DNA of 64,000 nt from positions 372,001 to 436,000 of the forward strand of contig NZ_FOYV01000001.1 of NCBI RefSeq assembly GCF_900115175.1. The letters are read 5' to 3'. This DNA comes from Marinobacter gudaonensis. Its GTDB lineage: Bacteria; Pseudomonadota; Gammaproteobacteria; Pseudomonadales; Oleiphilaceae. The notes below the pieces were generated by a model. The model saw only the letters and a list, made by a program, of their open reading frames with translations. It had not been told where the DNA came from and ran no database searches. Shown here piece by piece: positions 34,564 through 43,811 of this stretch. Each line of letters starts with the position of its first letter. Position 1 is the stretch's first letter. A program made the position numbers and the translations under genes.

Positions 34564-35205
34564 TCAGGGATTGGCCGGCTTGATCGCCCTGCCCTTGTAG
34601 ATATACCCGGCAATCCTTGGTGCCTTGGGAATATAGAGGTTTTCCAGTTCCTCGATCTGGAAACCGCCCTGGCGGATCAGGTCGGCGATGTGGCGGTTCA
34701 GGTGGCAGCCGCCCGCCAATTTCTTCCATCCTGGTGTAATCCGGTGCTGCCATTTGCGGGTGCCCTCGTCGGGCGATTCCCCATGCTCCAGGAACAGCAG
34801 TTCACCGCCCGGTTTCAGTACCCGCCACATTTGCTCCAGAGCCGCGTGCCAGTCGGGAATGGTGCACAGGGTGAAGGTGAGCAGGACCGTGTCTACCGAG
34901 TCTTTTTCCAGGGGTATCTTTTCGCCGGGCAGGTCCAGCCACTCCACCGTTACCGGTGATTTTTCCAGGTTCGGGCGGGCCTTTCGGCGCATGCCTTCCG
35001 ACGGTTCAAGCCCGTACACCACTTCCACCTGATCGGCCCGGTAGAACTGCAGGTTGATCGCGGAGCCCATGCCCACTTCCAACACGCGGCCCCTCGCCCG
35101 CGGCACCACCTCGCTGCGAAGCTTCATCACCTGGCCCATGGAGCAGGCGCAGTCTATGATGTGCGGCAGGATACGGTCTTCGTAAAAGCTCATTGGCTTC
35201 ACCAT
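34564..35205 (-). CDS. Class I SAM-dependent methyltransferase (METTL7/UbiE-like)
   Basis: This 213-residue methyltransferase has motif I RVLEVGMGSAINLQFY, an acidic motif II GLEPSEGM, and post-I/motif IV DTVLLTFTLCTIPDW with motif VI RVLKPGGELLFLEHG. The block PGWKKLAGGCHLNRHI resembles the METTL7 and phospholipid/thiol methyltransferase subgroup. Substrate unknown. The start ATG 35205 has no clear ribosome site; an in-frame ATG four codons later (MSFYED) is an alternative. It lies upstream of tRNA-Leu on the same strand and is divergent from cydABDC. Confidence 0.82.
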   Translation of the reverse strand: MVKPMSFYEDRILPHIIDCACSMGQVMKLRSEVVPRARGRVLEVGMGSAINLQFYRADQVEVVYGLEPSEGMRRKARPNLEKSPVTVEWLDLPGEKIPLEKDSVDTVLLTFTLCTIPDWHAALEQMWRVLKPGGELLFLEHGESPDEGTRKWQHRITPGWKKLAGGCHLNRHIADLIRQGGFQIEELENLYIPKAPRIAGYIYKGRAIKPANP

Positions 35206-35224
35206 ACTTGTTTTAAATCAAGGA

Positions 35225-35252
35225 GGGCGCAATCGGTTATATCGGTGCGCCC
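35225..35252. promoter_or_regulatory. Inverted repeat upstream of cydA
   Basis: GGGCGCA (35225-35231) and TGCGCCC (35246-35252) are exact complements with a 14-base loop containing TCGG twice. It lies in the divergent methyltransferase/cydA promoter region, 124 bases before cydA. No T-run follows, so an operator or leader hairpin is more likely than a terminator. Confidence 0.4.
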
Positions 35253-35376
35253 CTGTTATTTAGTAGCATGTTAACGATCTGCCGGCAGTACAACACAACA
35301 AACTGAGCGAAGGCAGCGGATGAACGGGTTCCGCTGGGCCCGTGTCTTTTGATGTGAACGTTACCGGAGGGTTCCT

Positions 35377-36807
35377 ATGGAACTTGATCCCCTGATCCTC
35401 TCGCGCATCCAGTTTGCGTTTGTAGTGTCATTTCACGCCATTTTCCCGGTGTTTACCATTGGTCTTGCCTCGTTCATCGCCACCCTGGAGGCACTGGCCT
35501 TCAAAACCGGGAATCCGGCGTGGGTGAAACTCTCGGGGTTCTGGACCAAAGTGTTTGCGGTTGTGTTCGGCATGGGTGTGGTGTCGGGCATTGTGATGTC
35601 CTTCCAGTTCGGCACCAACTGGAGCAATTTTGCCCAGGCCTCCGCCAACTTCCTGGGGCCCATGCTGAGTTACGAGGTAGTGACTGCGTTTTTCCTGGAA
35701 GCTGCCTTCCTGGGGGTTCTCCTGTTCGGTCGGGACAAGGTGCCTGCGGGCATTCACCTGCTCGCAGCCATCATGGTGGCCACCGGCACCTTCATATCAT
35801 CGTTCTGGATTCTTTCCGCCAACAGCTGGATGCATACGCCGGCCGGCACCGAGCTTCGTGATGGCGTTTTCTTCGTCACCTCCTGGAGCGAAGCCATTTT
35901 TAACCCGTCCTTCCCCTACCGCTTCAGTCATATGCTGTTGGCTTCGTTCCTGACGGGCGGGTTTGTAGTAGCCGGTGTCAGTGCCTGGTACCTTCTTAAA
36001 GGTCGCGAGGTGGAGGCCAACCGCAAGGCGTTGTCCATCTGTCTGTGGCTCCTTCTGCTGCTTGCGCCTACCCAGGCAGTGGTGGGCGACTTCCACGGCC
36101 TGAATACGCTTGAGCACCAGCCCATGAAGGTGGCAGCAATGGAAGGCAACTGGGAAACCTCCCGTCATGTGCCACTGCTGCTGTTTGCGATTCCGGACCA
36201 GGAAAGCCAGCGCAACCTTTATGAGATCGGCATCCCCAGCCTGGCCAGTTTCATCCTCACGCATGAGTGGGATGGCGAGGTGCCCGGGCTCAATGAGGTA
36301 CCCGTGGCCCAGCAGCCGCCGGTGGCGATTGTGTTCTGGTCGTTCCGGGTGATGGTTGGCCTTGGCCTGTTGATGATTGCTGCTGCCGTTACTGGCCTGG
36401 TGCTGCGGGCCGGCGGACGCTATTGGCAAACCCCCTGGTTTTTGCAGGCCATGCGCTTCATGAGCATCACGCCATTCATTGCCGTTCTGGCTGGCTGGTT
36501 CGTCACCGAGATCGGCCGGGCACCCTGGCTGGTCTACGGGCTTATGACCCAGGCTCAGGCGCTCACACCGTCACTGACAGGCGGTATGGCGCTGTTCACA
36601 CTGATCGGCTATATCGTGGTGTATGCGTTGGTGTTCTCAGCCGGTGTCTATTATCTGATGCGGGTGCTGTACGTGGGTCTGGAAGACCGGCCTGAGGAAG
36701 AGCACGAGATGGAGCGTCCGAAACGGCCGTTCTCTGCCGCCCACGTACCCTTCGAGATCGAGCACGATAAGCAACGCGGCAAACCGGCAAGCCAGGGAGG
36801 TCACTGA
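35377..36807 (+). CDS. cydA: Cytochrome bd ubiquinol oxidase subunit I, cyanide-insensitive (CIO) type
   Basis: This 476-residue inner-membrane subunit binds hemes b558, b595 and d and oxidises ubiquinol. The N-terminal SRIQFAFVVSFHAIFPVF carries the b595 ligand His20. The short Q-loop (no long insert after about residue 250) and total length mark the CIO/CioA type rather than E. coli CydA (522). The heme-d/b595 motif reads GWFVTEIGRAPW: Glu and Arg are kept, but the usual Gln of GRQPW is Ala. ATG 35377 follows GGAGG. Nine TM helices are expected. It leads the cydABDC operon. Confidence 0.95.
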   Translation: MELDPLILSRIQFAFVVSFHAIFPVFTIGLASFIATLEALAFKTGNPAWVKLSGFWTKVFAVVFGMGVVSGIVMSFQFGTNWSNFAQASANFLGPMLSYEVVTAFFLEAAFLGVLLFGRDKVPAGIHLLAAIMVATGTFISSFWILSANSWMHTPAGTELRDGVFFVTSWSEAIFNPSFPYRFSHMLLASFLTGGFVVAGVSAWYLLKGREVEANRKALSICLWLLLLLAPTQAVVGDFHGLNTLEHQPMKVAAMEGNWETSRHVPLLLFAIPDQESQRNLYEIGIPSLASFILTHEWDGEVPGLNEVPVAQQPPVAIVFWSFRVMVGLGLLMIAAAVTGLVLRAGGRYWQTPWFLQAMRFMSITPFIAVLAGWFVTEIGRAPWLVYGLMTQAQALTPSLTGGMALFTLIGYIVVYALVFSAGVYYLMRVLYVGLEDRPEEEHEMERPKRPFSAAHVPFEIEHDKQRGKPASQGGH

Positions 36808-36809
36808 TT

Positions 36810-37811
36810 ATGGAACTGTTTGATCTGCCACTGATCTGGGCCTTTATCATTGGCTTTGGCATCATCATGTACGTGCTCATGGACGGCTTCGACCTGGGCG
36901 TGGGTATCCTGTTTCCGTTTGCGCCCAACGAGGAAAGCCGCGACACCATGATGAACTCTGTGGCGCCGGTGTGGGATGGTAACGAAACCTGGCTGGTGCT
37001 GGGTGGCGCCGGCCTGCTGGCGGCGTTCCCGATGGTGTATTCCATCTTCCTGCCCGCGCTGTATATCGGCGTGTTTCTGCTGCTTGCCGGCCTTATTTTC
37101 CGGGGCGTGGCGTTCGAGTTCCGGTTCAAGGCGCGAACCTCTCGCTACCTCTGGAACTGGGCCTTCGCAGGAGGCTCTACCGTTGCGTCCTTCGCACAAG
37201 GCGCCGTGGTGGGCGCCTACATCCAGGGCTTTGAGACGGCCAACGGTGTCTATGTGGGCGGCGCCCTCGACTGGCTCACACCGTTCACGGTACTTACCGG
37301 GCTTGGCATGTTGGCCGGTTACGCCCTGCTTGGCTCAACCTGGCTGATCATGAAAACCGAGGGCTATCTGCAGGAGTGGGCCTACCGGGTCTCGCTCCCC
37401 CTGTTGGGCGCCGTTCTGGTGGTGTTCGGGATTATCAGCGTGTGGACGCCGTTTGTAGACGACATGGTGCGAGAGCGCTGGTTCTCCAATCTCTCGGTGA
37501 TCTGGATTCTCCCGGTACTCACCCTTCTGTGCGCGTTCCAGATCTTCCGTTCCGTTCGCAACCGCTTCGAGGGCATGCCGTTTGTGGCCACCATGGGGCT
37601 GTTTATCTTCACCTATCTCGGGCTGGTCGTAAGCCGCTGGCCGTATGTGGTGCCACCGGAATACACCCTGTGGGACGCTGCCTCCGCCTATGAATCGCAG
37701 CTCTTCCTGTTGCTGGGGCTGTTGTTCGTGATCCCCATCGTACTGGCGTATACCGCCTGGACGTACTGGGTGTTCCGGGGCAAGGTCCGCGCGGGCGAAG
37801 GATACCACTGA
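36810..37811 (+). CDS. cydB: Cytochrome bd ubiquinol oxidase subunit II
   Basis: This 333-residue partner of CydA has eight or nine hydrophobic segments. Family motifs are YVLMDGFDLGVG near the N-terminus, WDGNETWLVLGGAGLLAAFP and LPALYIGVFLLLAGL. The conserved Asp and Glu residues of DGFDLG and GNETW line a proton path in bd oxidases. It begins 2 bases after the cydA stop, in a coupled operon. No CydX-like small subunit gene lies between it and cydD, whose GTG directly abuts the stop. Confidence 0.95.
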   Translation: MELFDLPLIWAFIIGFGIIMYVLMDGFDLGVGILFPFAPNEESRDTMMNSVAPVWDGNETWLVLGGAGLLAAFPMVYSIFLPALYIGVFLLLAGLIFRGVAFEFRFKARTSRYLWNWAFAGGSTVASFAQGAVVGAYIQGFETANGVYVGGALDWLTPFTVLTGLGMLAGYALLGSTWLIMKTEGYLQEWAYRVSLPLLGAVLVVFGIISVWTPFVDDMVRERWFSNLSVIWILPVLTLLCAFQIFRSVRNRFEGMPFVATMGLFIFTYLGLVVSRWPYVVPPEYTLWDAASAYESQLFLLLGLLFVIPIVLAYTAWTYWVFRGKVRAGEGYH

Positions 37812-39488
37812 GTGGCCGAGGCGGATCCGCAAGAGGTTCGTCGCTGGCTTGCCGATCTGGCCAAAGGCAGCCGAGTGTGGATCCGCAGTACCGTCATTGC
37901 GGGTACGGTGGCTGGCGTTGCCACCGTTATCCAGATGGCGCTGCTGGCACGGATCGTTCATCGGGGGGTGATTGAAAAGGTCGCGGTTGCTGATCTTGCG
38001 CCGCTGTTTTTCAGCCTGATTCTCGTTCTGGTTGTCCGGGCGTTGGCCCAAGGGGCTCAGGCCCGTTTCGCCGCGCTGAGCAGCGAGCGGGTTCGACGGG
38101 TTGTACGTCGTCAACTGCACAACCACTGGCAGGCCACCGGCCCGGTCGAACTGGCCCAGTCTTCGGCCGGCACCCTGGCCCGGGAGTGGATAGACCACGT
38201 TGAAGCGCTGCATGGTTACTTTGCCCGGTTCCTGCCCCAGATGTTCCTGTCGGTTATTGTGCCGTCCGTCATCCTGGTTCTGGTGTTCTGGGTGGACTGG
38301 CTTGCCGGTCTTTTTTTGTTGGCCTCGGCACCGCTGATTCCCCTGTTCATGGCCCTGGTAGGCATGGGCGCTGAAAAGCTCAACCAGCAGCATTTCGACA
38401 CCATCAGCCGGCTGTCCGGGCAGTTCCTCGACAAGGTACGCGGCCTCACCACCCTGCAGCTGTTTGGTCAGACGGCCTGGGCCTCGGAGCTCATTCGAGA
38501 GCGCTCCGACCAATATCGTCGGGTCACCATGAAAACGCTCCGGGTTGCCTTTCTGTCGTCGGCGGTTCTGGAATTTTTTGCCTCGGTAGCCATCGCAGTG
38601 GTCGCGATCTATATCGGCTTCGGCTTGTTGGGTTACATCAGCTTCGGGCCGGCGGATGAGCTGACCCTGTTTTCCGGGTTGCTGGTTCTCCTGCTGGCGC
38701 CGGAGTTCTTTCAGCCCCTTCGCACGCTCTCACAGCATTACCATGACCGTGCGGCGGCTCTTGGCGCCAGCTCCGAGATCCTGGCACGGTTGAACTCTCA
38801 CCCCTACGCCGGGCAAGCAGAAAGGGCGGCGGTTCCTACCGGCAGCCCGGAGCGCATCGAACTGCGATCGGTCCACAAAGCCTATCGCCCAGAGCAGCCG
38901 GTGCTACGGAACTGCAACCTCACCATAAACCGGGGCGACGTGGTTGCTCTCACCGGTCCAACGGGTGGTGGCAAGTCCACCCTGTTGCATTTGTTGGCGG
39001 GGTTCACAGTGCCCAACAGCGGCACTCTGAGTGTGTTTGGGCAGGCGCCGGGTGAATTCCGTTTCGGCTGGCTTGGTCAGAAAGGCTTCCTGGTTCATGG
39101 CACCTGGGCCGACAATCTCAGGCTGACCTCGCCCGAAGCCTCGGATATCGCAATTGAAACCGCTTTGCGTAATGTGGGGCTGGGCGCCCTTCTCGGAACC
39201 CGCAAAGACGGTCTGTACAGCCCGGTTTCTGAGGAAGGACAAGGCCTCTCCGGGGGGCAGGCCAGACGGCTTAGCCTGGCCCGTATTTTCCTGGCCGATT
39301 ACGACCTTATTCTGCTCGATGAACCCACGGCCGGCCTCGATAGCGATAGCGAAGTCTTTGTACTTGAAGCGCTGCACAAACTGGCCTTAGCCGGCAAGAC
39401 TCTGGTTTTCTCGACTCACCATCAGGCCTTGTTGACGCTGGCAAACCGGATCTTGCTGGTGTCCGGCGGGGAGATGCGCGATGCGTGA
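37812..39488 (+). CDS. cydD: Heterodimeric thiol exporter subunit CydD
   Basis: This 558-residue ABC half-transporter (six-TM domain plus ATPase) exports cysteine and glutathione with CydC, needed to assemble cytochrome bd. Walker A is GPTGGGKSTLLH, the signature LSGGQARRLSLARIF, Walker B LILLDEP, and the switch His FSTHH. Its GTG start (37812) follows the cydB TGA with no gap. It overlaps the start of cydC by 8 bases. Family assignment is secure from gene order and sequence. Confidence 0.92.
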   Translation: MAEADPQEVRRWLADLAKGSRVWIRSTVIAGTVAGVATVIQMALLARIVHRGVIEKVAVADLAPLFFSLILVLVVRALAQGAQARFAALSSERVRRVVRRQLHNHWQATGPVELAQSSAGTLAREWIDHVEALHGYFARFLPQMFLSVIVPSVILVLVFWVDWLAGLFLLASAPLIPLFMALVGMGAEKLNQQHFDTISRLSGQFLDKVRGLTTLQLFGQTAWASELIRERSDQYRRVTMKTLRVAFLSSAVLEFFASVAIAVVAIYIGFGLLGYISFGPADELTLFSGLLVLLLAPEFFQPLRTLSQHYHDRAAALGASSEILARLNSHPYAGQAERAAVPTGSPERIELRSVHKAYRPEQPVLRNCNLTINRGDVVALTGPTGGGKSTLLHLLAGFTVPNSGTLSVFGQAPGEFRFGWLGQKGFLVHGTWADNLRLTSPEASDIAIETALRNVGLGALLGTRKDGLYSPVSEEGQGLSGGQARRLSLARIFLADYDLILLDEPTAGLDSDSEVFVLEALHKLALAGKTLVFSTHHQALLTLANRILLVSGGEMRDA

Positions 39489-41097
39489 ACTCAAACCCTG
39501 GCTGCAACTGATCTTCAAGCGCCCGGTTCGCCTGTTCGCAGGCGGCGCGCTAATGTTCGCCACCCTATTGTCTGGGCTCTCGCTGTTAGCGGCTTCCGGC
39601 TGGTTCATTACCGAAACAGCGATAGTAGGGCTGTTACTGGCTGCCGGTACAGCGGCCACGATCAACCTGTACGTTCCGGGCGGCGCCATCCGCTTTTTCG
39701 CGGTGTCGCGCACGGTTTTTCGATACCTGGAACGGGTATACAACCACGACACAGTGCTGCGACTGCTTACCGACATCCGGGTTGCGCTATTCAAAGGGCT
39801 CGCCGGAACCCATGGGCCTGGCCGTAGTGGCCTGAGCGGTGCCCAGTGGCTTTCCAGGCTCACCTCGGATGTCGACGCGCTGGACACCCTGTATTTGCGG
39901 CTGATCGCACCCACTGCGCTGGCCGGGCTGACGACCATGCTGGTGCTGATCCTTGCCACCGTACTCTTCGATCCCAACACAGCACTCTGGCTGACGCTGG
40001 TGCTGCTGGCTGCTTTGTTAGTGGCCACTGCCTCGGTTTACCTGGCTACCTCTGACCTGGCGGCCAGACAAAGCACCCGACAGGACGATCTGCGTACTGC
40101 TGTGATTGAACATATTGAAGGATTCCCCGAGCTTACCGCCGCCGGGCGCACCGGCAAACATGCCGCCTGGCTCATGCGGCAGGCGCATCAGGCGAATGCC
40201 GAGCAAGCTCGCGTTGATACCCGGGTTGGCTGGCATCTGGCGGGCTCGCACCTTCTCATCCATCTGGCCGCCGTTCTGGCCCTGTGGCTGGGTCTGGCGC
40301 TGTTCCAGGCCGGAGCGATTACCGGCCCGGTGCTTGTGTTACTGCCCATTGCCCTGCTGGGCCTGGCCGAAGTATTCGCCATGTTGCCGGATGCCTTCGG
40401 CAAGCTCGGTGCTACCATGGCCTCGGCGGCACGTCTGAATCGGGACTGCAGGAAAGGTCAACGGCCGCAGGTAGGCGCGGTTGGTGAACTCAATGCGGGC
40501 ACGGCGCTTCAGGCGGATAACATCACCGTAAAATACGCCGGCTACGCACCGCTGTTCAGCCACTTCAACCTGACCGTAAGTTCGGGTGAGCGGCTCGGCG
40601 TTATTGGCCATTCCGGCAGTGGCAAATCGTCTCTGGCCGATGCGCTTGCCGGTCTGCTTCCCCTGCCCCACGGCAGTCTGGCCCGCGAGGCGTGTGCCTA
40701 TCTCACCCAGAAAACCGTGCTGTTCGACGATACCCTGCGGGCAAACCTGCTACTGGGCGCCCCGGACGCCTCGGACACCGAGCTCTGGCGAATTCTCGAG
40801 CACATGGAACTGGCAGATCGCTTCGCAACCGAGCCGGACAGGCTCGATACCTGGATCGGAAGCTCCGGGAGCCGTCTCTCCGGCGGCGAAGCGCGACGAT
40901 TGGCCTTGGCCCGGGTGCTCCTGAGCCCTGCGCCTCTGGTGATACTTGATGAGCCGTTCACGGGGCTGGATGTTGACACCCGGGCGAGGATCGCGAAGCG
41001 CCTGGAAACACTGCTGGAAGGGAAAACCCTGATTGTGCTGGCACACGGGCCGGATGCCCTGCCGGGCACCGACCGCGTGCTTTCTCTTTCCGGTTAG
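39481..41097 (+). CDS. cydC: Heterodimeric thiol exporter subunit CydC
   Basis: This 538-residue partner of CydD has six TM helices and an ATPase with Walker A GHSGSGKSSLAD, signature LSGGEARRLALARVL and Walker B LVILDEPFTGLD. It starts within the cydD 3' end, so translation is probably coupled. It closes the cydABDC operon. The convergent dehydrogenase-like gene ends 9 bases downstream. A hairpin of CCCG/CGGG lies in that gap (41103-41114) and may help termination. Confidence 0.92.
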   Translation: MRELKPWLQLIFKRPVRLFAGGALMFATLLSGLSLLAASGWFITETAIVGLLLAAGTAATINLYVPGGAIRFFAVSRTVFRYLERVYNHDTVLRLLTDIRVALFKGLAGTHGPGRSGLSGAQWLSRLTSDVDALDTLYLRLIAPTALAGLTTMLVLILATVLFDPNTALWLTLVLLAALLVATASVYLATSDLAARQSTRQDDLRTAVIEHIEGFPELTAAGRTGKHAAWLMRQAHQANAEQARVDTRVGWHLAGSHLLIHLAAVLALWLGLALFQAGAITGPVLVLLPIALLGLAEVFAMLPDAFGKLGATMASAARLNRDCRKGQRPQVGAVGELNAGTALQADNITVKYAGYAPLFSHFNLTVSSGERLGVIGHSGSGKSSLADALAGLLPLPHGSLAREACAYLTQKTVLFDDTLRANLLLGAPDASDTELWRILEHMELADRFATEPDRLDTWIGSSGSRLSGGEARRLALARVLLSPAPLVILDEPFTGLDVDTRARIAKRLETLLEGKTLIVLAHGPDALPGTDRVLSLSG

Positions 41098-41106
41098 AAA
41101 GGCCCG

Positions 41107-42348
41107 CTAACGGGTTTCTACCACTTCGAAGGTCAGGCCGGCTTTGCTGGTCAGTCGCTCCAGCAGCTTGCCGTCCAGCAGTGAGGCCGGCGTCCAGAAG
41201 CCTCCGGGTTGATCAGCCGGGATATCGAAGGCCAGGCACATGCCCGCCTCGCCTAGCATTTTCCCGGTGGAACCATACCCGGGATCCTGGTCTCCCGTTA
41301 CCCTCGTAATCAGCGTTTTGCCGTCCTCGGTGCGACCGACAAACCGCAGATCGTAGAAGCCCGCTTTCTGCGCCTCTGGACTGGGCCCCTCACCCGGCTT
41401 CGGCACAAACTTCTCCACCAGCCAGCGGGTCGGTTTGATCGCGGAGGCGGTAAAGAACGCGGCCAGACCGCCAGTAATGGCGTAGGCGGCAAGCCGGCCC
41501 TTCGTGCCACGGCCGGTCATCATGGCCTCGTCGTAGGTAAATTCCTTGCCGTATCGGGCGTTCTGAAGGGCGTTGGAACGGTGCACCACGCGGGTGTTGA
41601 TCGCCCCCATCACGAAGGGTGCCAGCCAGGCGTTGAACGTCTTGTCGTACTCGGCGCCTTTCAGGCTTGGCTGCCGGGTTTTGGATCGGTGTTCCGGGGG
41701 GCAGATGGAAAACGGGTTGGCCAGCTCTTTTCTCAGCTTCGGATCGGCAGCGGCTTCCTTTGCCACGTTGATCATCGAGGCAACCGTGCCGCCGGAGAAC
41801 TCGCCCTTGGCAGTTTTCACGCGCATGCGCACATCCCGACAGGGCTTGCCGAAGGTCTGCTCGGCCTGGTTCTGCAGAAACCAGACGCCCATATCCGACG
41901 GAATGGAATCGAAACCACAGCAGTGGACGATCCTGGCCCCTGAGGCTTTCGCTTCTGCCTCATAACGTTCGACCATCCGACGAATCCATTGTACCTCGCC
42001 GGTGAGATCACAGTAATCGGTGCCGCTGCGAACGCAGGCCTGTACCAAAGGCTCGCCGTACAGTGCATAGGGCCCCACTGTGGAGATAATTACCCGGGTC
42101 TGGTCGCACATGGACTGCAGGGCAGCCTCGTCGGATGCGTCGGCGAGGATGACGGGTATGGCTGTCGCCTGCGGGCCAAGCTCGGTCTTCAGGGCCTTCA
42201 GTTTGCTTTCCGAACGCCCTGCGATGGCCCACTTTACCTGGCCATCCACACCGTAGGTCTCGAGCAGATATCGGGTGAGAATCTGGCCAACAAAACTGGT
42301 GGCACCGAAAACCACCAGGTCGTAGGCCGTGTCTGTGGATTTGGTCAT
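41107..42348 (-). CDS. Saccharopine dehydrogenase-family / trans-acting enoyl reductase-like protein
   Basis: This 413-residue NAD(P)-binding protein has an N-terminal Rossmann motif VVFGATSFVGQILTRYL and a second block WAIAGRSESKLKAL. The middle part contains YCDLTGEVQWIRRMVERYE and HCCGFDSIPSDMGVW, the hallmark of the saccharopine-dehydrogenase-like family that includes trans-acting enoyl reductases of lipid synthesis. A weakly hydrophobic segment near 300 could be membrane-associated. Lipid or other acyl substrate is inference. It is followed by a four-TM protein upstream on the same strand. Confidence 0.82.
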   Translation of the reverse strand: MTKSTDTAYDLVVFGATSFVGQILTRYLLETYGVDGQVKWAIAGRSESKLKALKTELGPQATAIPVILADASDEAALQSMCDQTRVIISTVGPYALYGEPLVQACVRSGTDYCDLTGEVQWIRRMVERYEAEAKASGARIVHCCGFDSIPSDMGVWFLQNQAEQTFGKPCRDVRMRVKTAKGEFSGGTVASMINVAKEAAADPKLRKELANPFSICPPEHRSKTRQPSLKGAEYDKTFNAWLAPFVMGAINTRVVHRSNALQNARYGKEFTYDEAMMTGRGTKGRLAAYAITGGLAAFFTASAIKPTRWLVEKFVPKPGEGPSPEAQKAGFYDLRFVGRTEDGKTLITRVTGDQDPGYGSTGKMLGEAGMCLAFDIPADQPGGFWTPASLLDGKLLERLTSKAGLTFEVVETR

Positions 42349-42382
42349 TGCTCTTCCTTAATCAACCGTTTGAATTAACGAC

Positions 42383-42799
42383 TCAGCGGGGCACGGCGAC
42401 CGCGCGAGCGCCCATCAGGCGCATGAATACGGCAACGCCAAGGCCCCAGAAACCATTCAGAATCAGCCCTCCTACCCAGGTCTGGGCGGAGACATCCAGT
42501 CCCTTCATGGGGAACACCAACAGCATGGCGACCACCGTGGGACCTACCGCCCCCACAATGACATGGCCGAGCCAGAAGGTCACCCCGGCCAGGCGCCCCA
42601 AAAGCAGCCAAAGCACCATGCCCCAGAGACCGCCAAAGAAGGCGAGCGATACCACCTGGGGCACACCAAAAGGCGGAACCGGCGAAAGGTTGAACGGAGC
42701 CGCCGGCACAGCACCCGCTAACCAGAACAGGGCAAACAGGCCCTGGTGAAACACCAGAGTTGCGAGAAAACCGCTTGCAAACGCCTTCAACCAAACCAT
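42383..42799 (-). CDS. Hypothetical four-TM membrane protein
   Basis: This 138-residue protein has four hydrophobic segments (around 5-28, 47-68, 75-97 and 108-130) and little else. It has no recognisable motif. It starts at ATG 42799 with GGATGGAAT in front. It lies 34 bases upstream of the saccharopine-dehydrogenase-like gene and is likely co-transcribed with it. Function unknown. Confidence 0.7.
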   Translation of the reverse strand: MVWLKAFASGFLATLVFHQGLFALFWLAGAVPAAPFNLSPVPPFGVPQVVSLAFFGGLWGMVLWLLLGRLAGVTFWLGHVIVGAVGPTVVAMLLVFPMKGLDVSAQTWVGGLILNGFWGLGVAVFMRLMGARAVAVPR

Positions 42800-43007
42800 G
42801 ATTCCATCCTCTAATGGTGTGAATACTTCGCTTTAACTCTTTGATTCTGCGTGCAACACTGCCCGACTGCAAACGATGTTAGCGGTTTTGAGCGGTTGTT
42901 CCACTTTCCTGTCATAACCGGAAAGGCCGTCGATAGGGCCAATCGTTTGTCATGATTCCTGGGGCACACTGCCTGCACGTGCATTAACCGAATTCCGGAG
43001 GTTTGCC

Positions 43008-43337
43008 TTGACCACCTTTCTTCTGGTGATCAGCCTGCTACTCGTCCTGTTCAGCGCCTTTCTCTGCTGGCAGGTGATTGAGCAGCGCAAGATGATTGCC
43101 CGCATGATGGAAAACGACGATATTCCAGGCGGAGAACAGGAACCCGAGCTGGTGCTTACGCTTCGGGTACTGGATCCGATTGCCCTGGCAAAACGGGAAT
43201 CCCGCTCCGCCAGGATCCTGGCCGATAAGCTCCCGGTAATGGTGCGCAAGATGGTGTACCAGGAAGTCATGAAAGAGCTGGAGTCGGAGTTGGCCGAGCG
43301 TGAGATCGACGTGGAAATGCACATCGAGTATCGGTGA
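43008..43337 (+). CDS. Hypothetical small membrane-anchored protein
   Basis: This 109-residue protein has one N-terminal TM (TFLLVISLLLVLFSAFLCW) followed by a charged cytoplasmic region ending in a helix (MKELESELAEREIDVEMH). TTG 43008 is the start, with CCGGAGG about 8 bases before it. It is directly followed by a second small membrane protein gene whose ATG abuts its stop. Function unknown. Confidence 0.7.
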   Translation: MTTFLLVISLLLVLFSAFLCWQVIEQRKMIARMMENDDIPGGEQEPELVLTLRVLDPIALAKRESRSARILADKLPVMVRKMVYQEVMKELESELAEREIDVEMHIEYR

Positions 43338-43811
43338 ATGACCATGGAAACCTTTCTTCTTGCCACGATCGCATTGTTAGAGCTGCTCGCACTGGCGATG
43401 CTTTGCCAGGTCTTTCGCCTGCTCCTTATCGGGCGGCGCGAAGCCAGGATTCTCAATTCACATCGGGTGGCCGCCAACAGCGCCATACAGAAAAGCCGCA
43501 TGGACCTACTGGAAGTCCGTAACCGGGCGCGCTTGCTGGAAGACTCGGTAACCGGGGGTGCCACTGCCGTGGAAAAGCTGCACAAGGCGATTTCCAACAC
43601 CACTTTTGGGCTTATCGACCTGTTTTCCAGCGACGAAGACTTCCGGAGCAGTGCCCGCAAGGCGAGGCTCAGTCACGATGAGACCAGCCAGAAAATCTAC
43701 CGGACGGTACGCACCACCAACCGGGCACTGCACATTCTGGCAGACACCCTGATCATCGGGCAGGCCGAAAAACGCCTGGTTGCACGCAAGCGCCGGCCCG
43801 GCGCCTCCTAG
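43338..43811 (+). CDS. Hypothetical membrane-anchored helical protein
   Basis: This 157-residue protein has an N-terminal TM (FLLATIALLELLALAMLCQVF) and a long helical cytoplasmic part with a basic C-terminus (AEKRLVARKRRPGAS). Similar layout to the gene before it, though not clearly homologous in sequence. Its ATG follows the preceding TGA without gap, indicating coupling. Last 4 bases overlap convergent rlmA. Function unknown. Confidence 0.7.
   Translation: MTMETFLLATIALLELLALAMLCQVFRLLLIGRREARILNSHRVAANSAIQKSRMDLLEVRNRARLLEDSVTGGATAVEKLHKAISNTTFGLIDLFSSDEDFRSSARKARLSHDETSQKIYRTVRTTNRALHILADTLIIGQAEKRLVARKRRPGAS

Noticed and set aside
35225..35252. Hairpin upstream of cydA as a terminator
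   Set aside because: No T-run follows on either strand and no gene ends next to it; kept only as a possible operator or leader hairpin.
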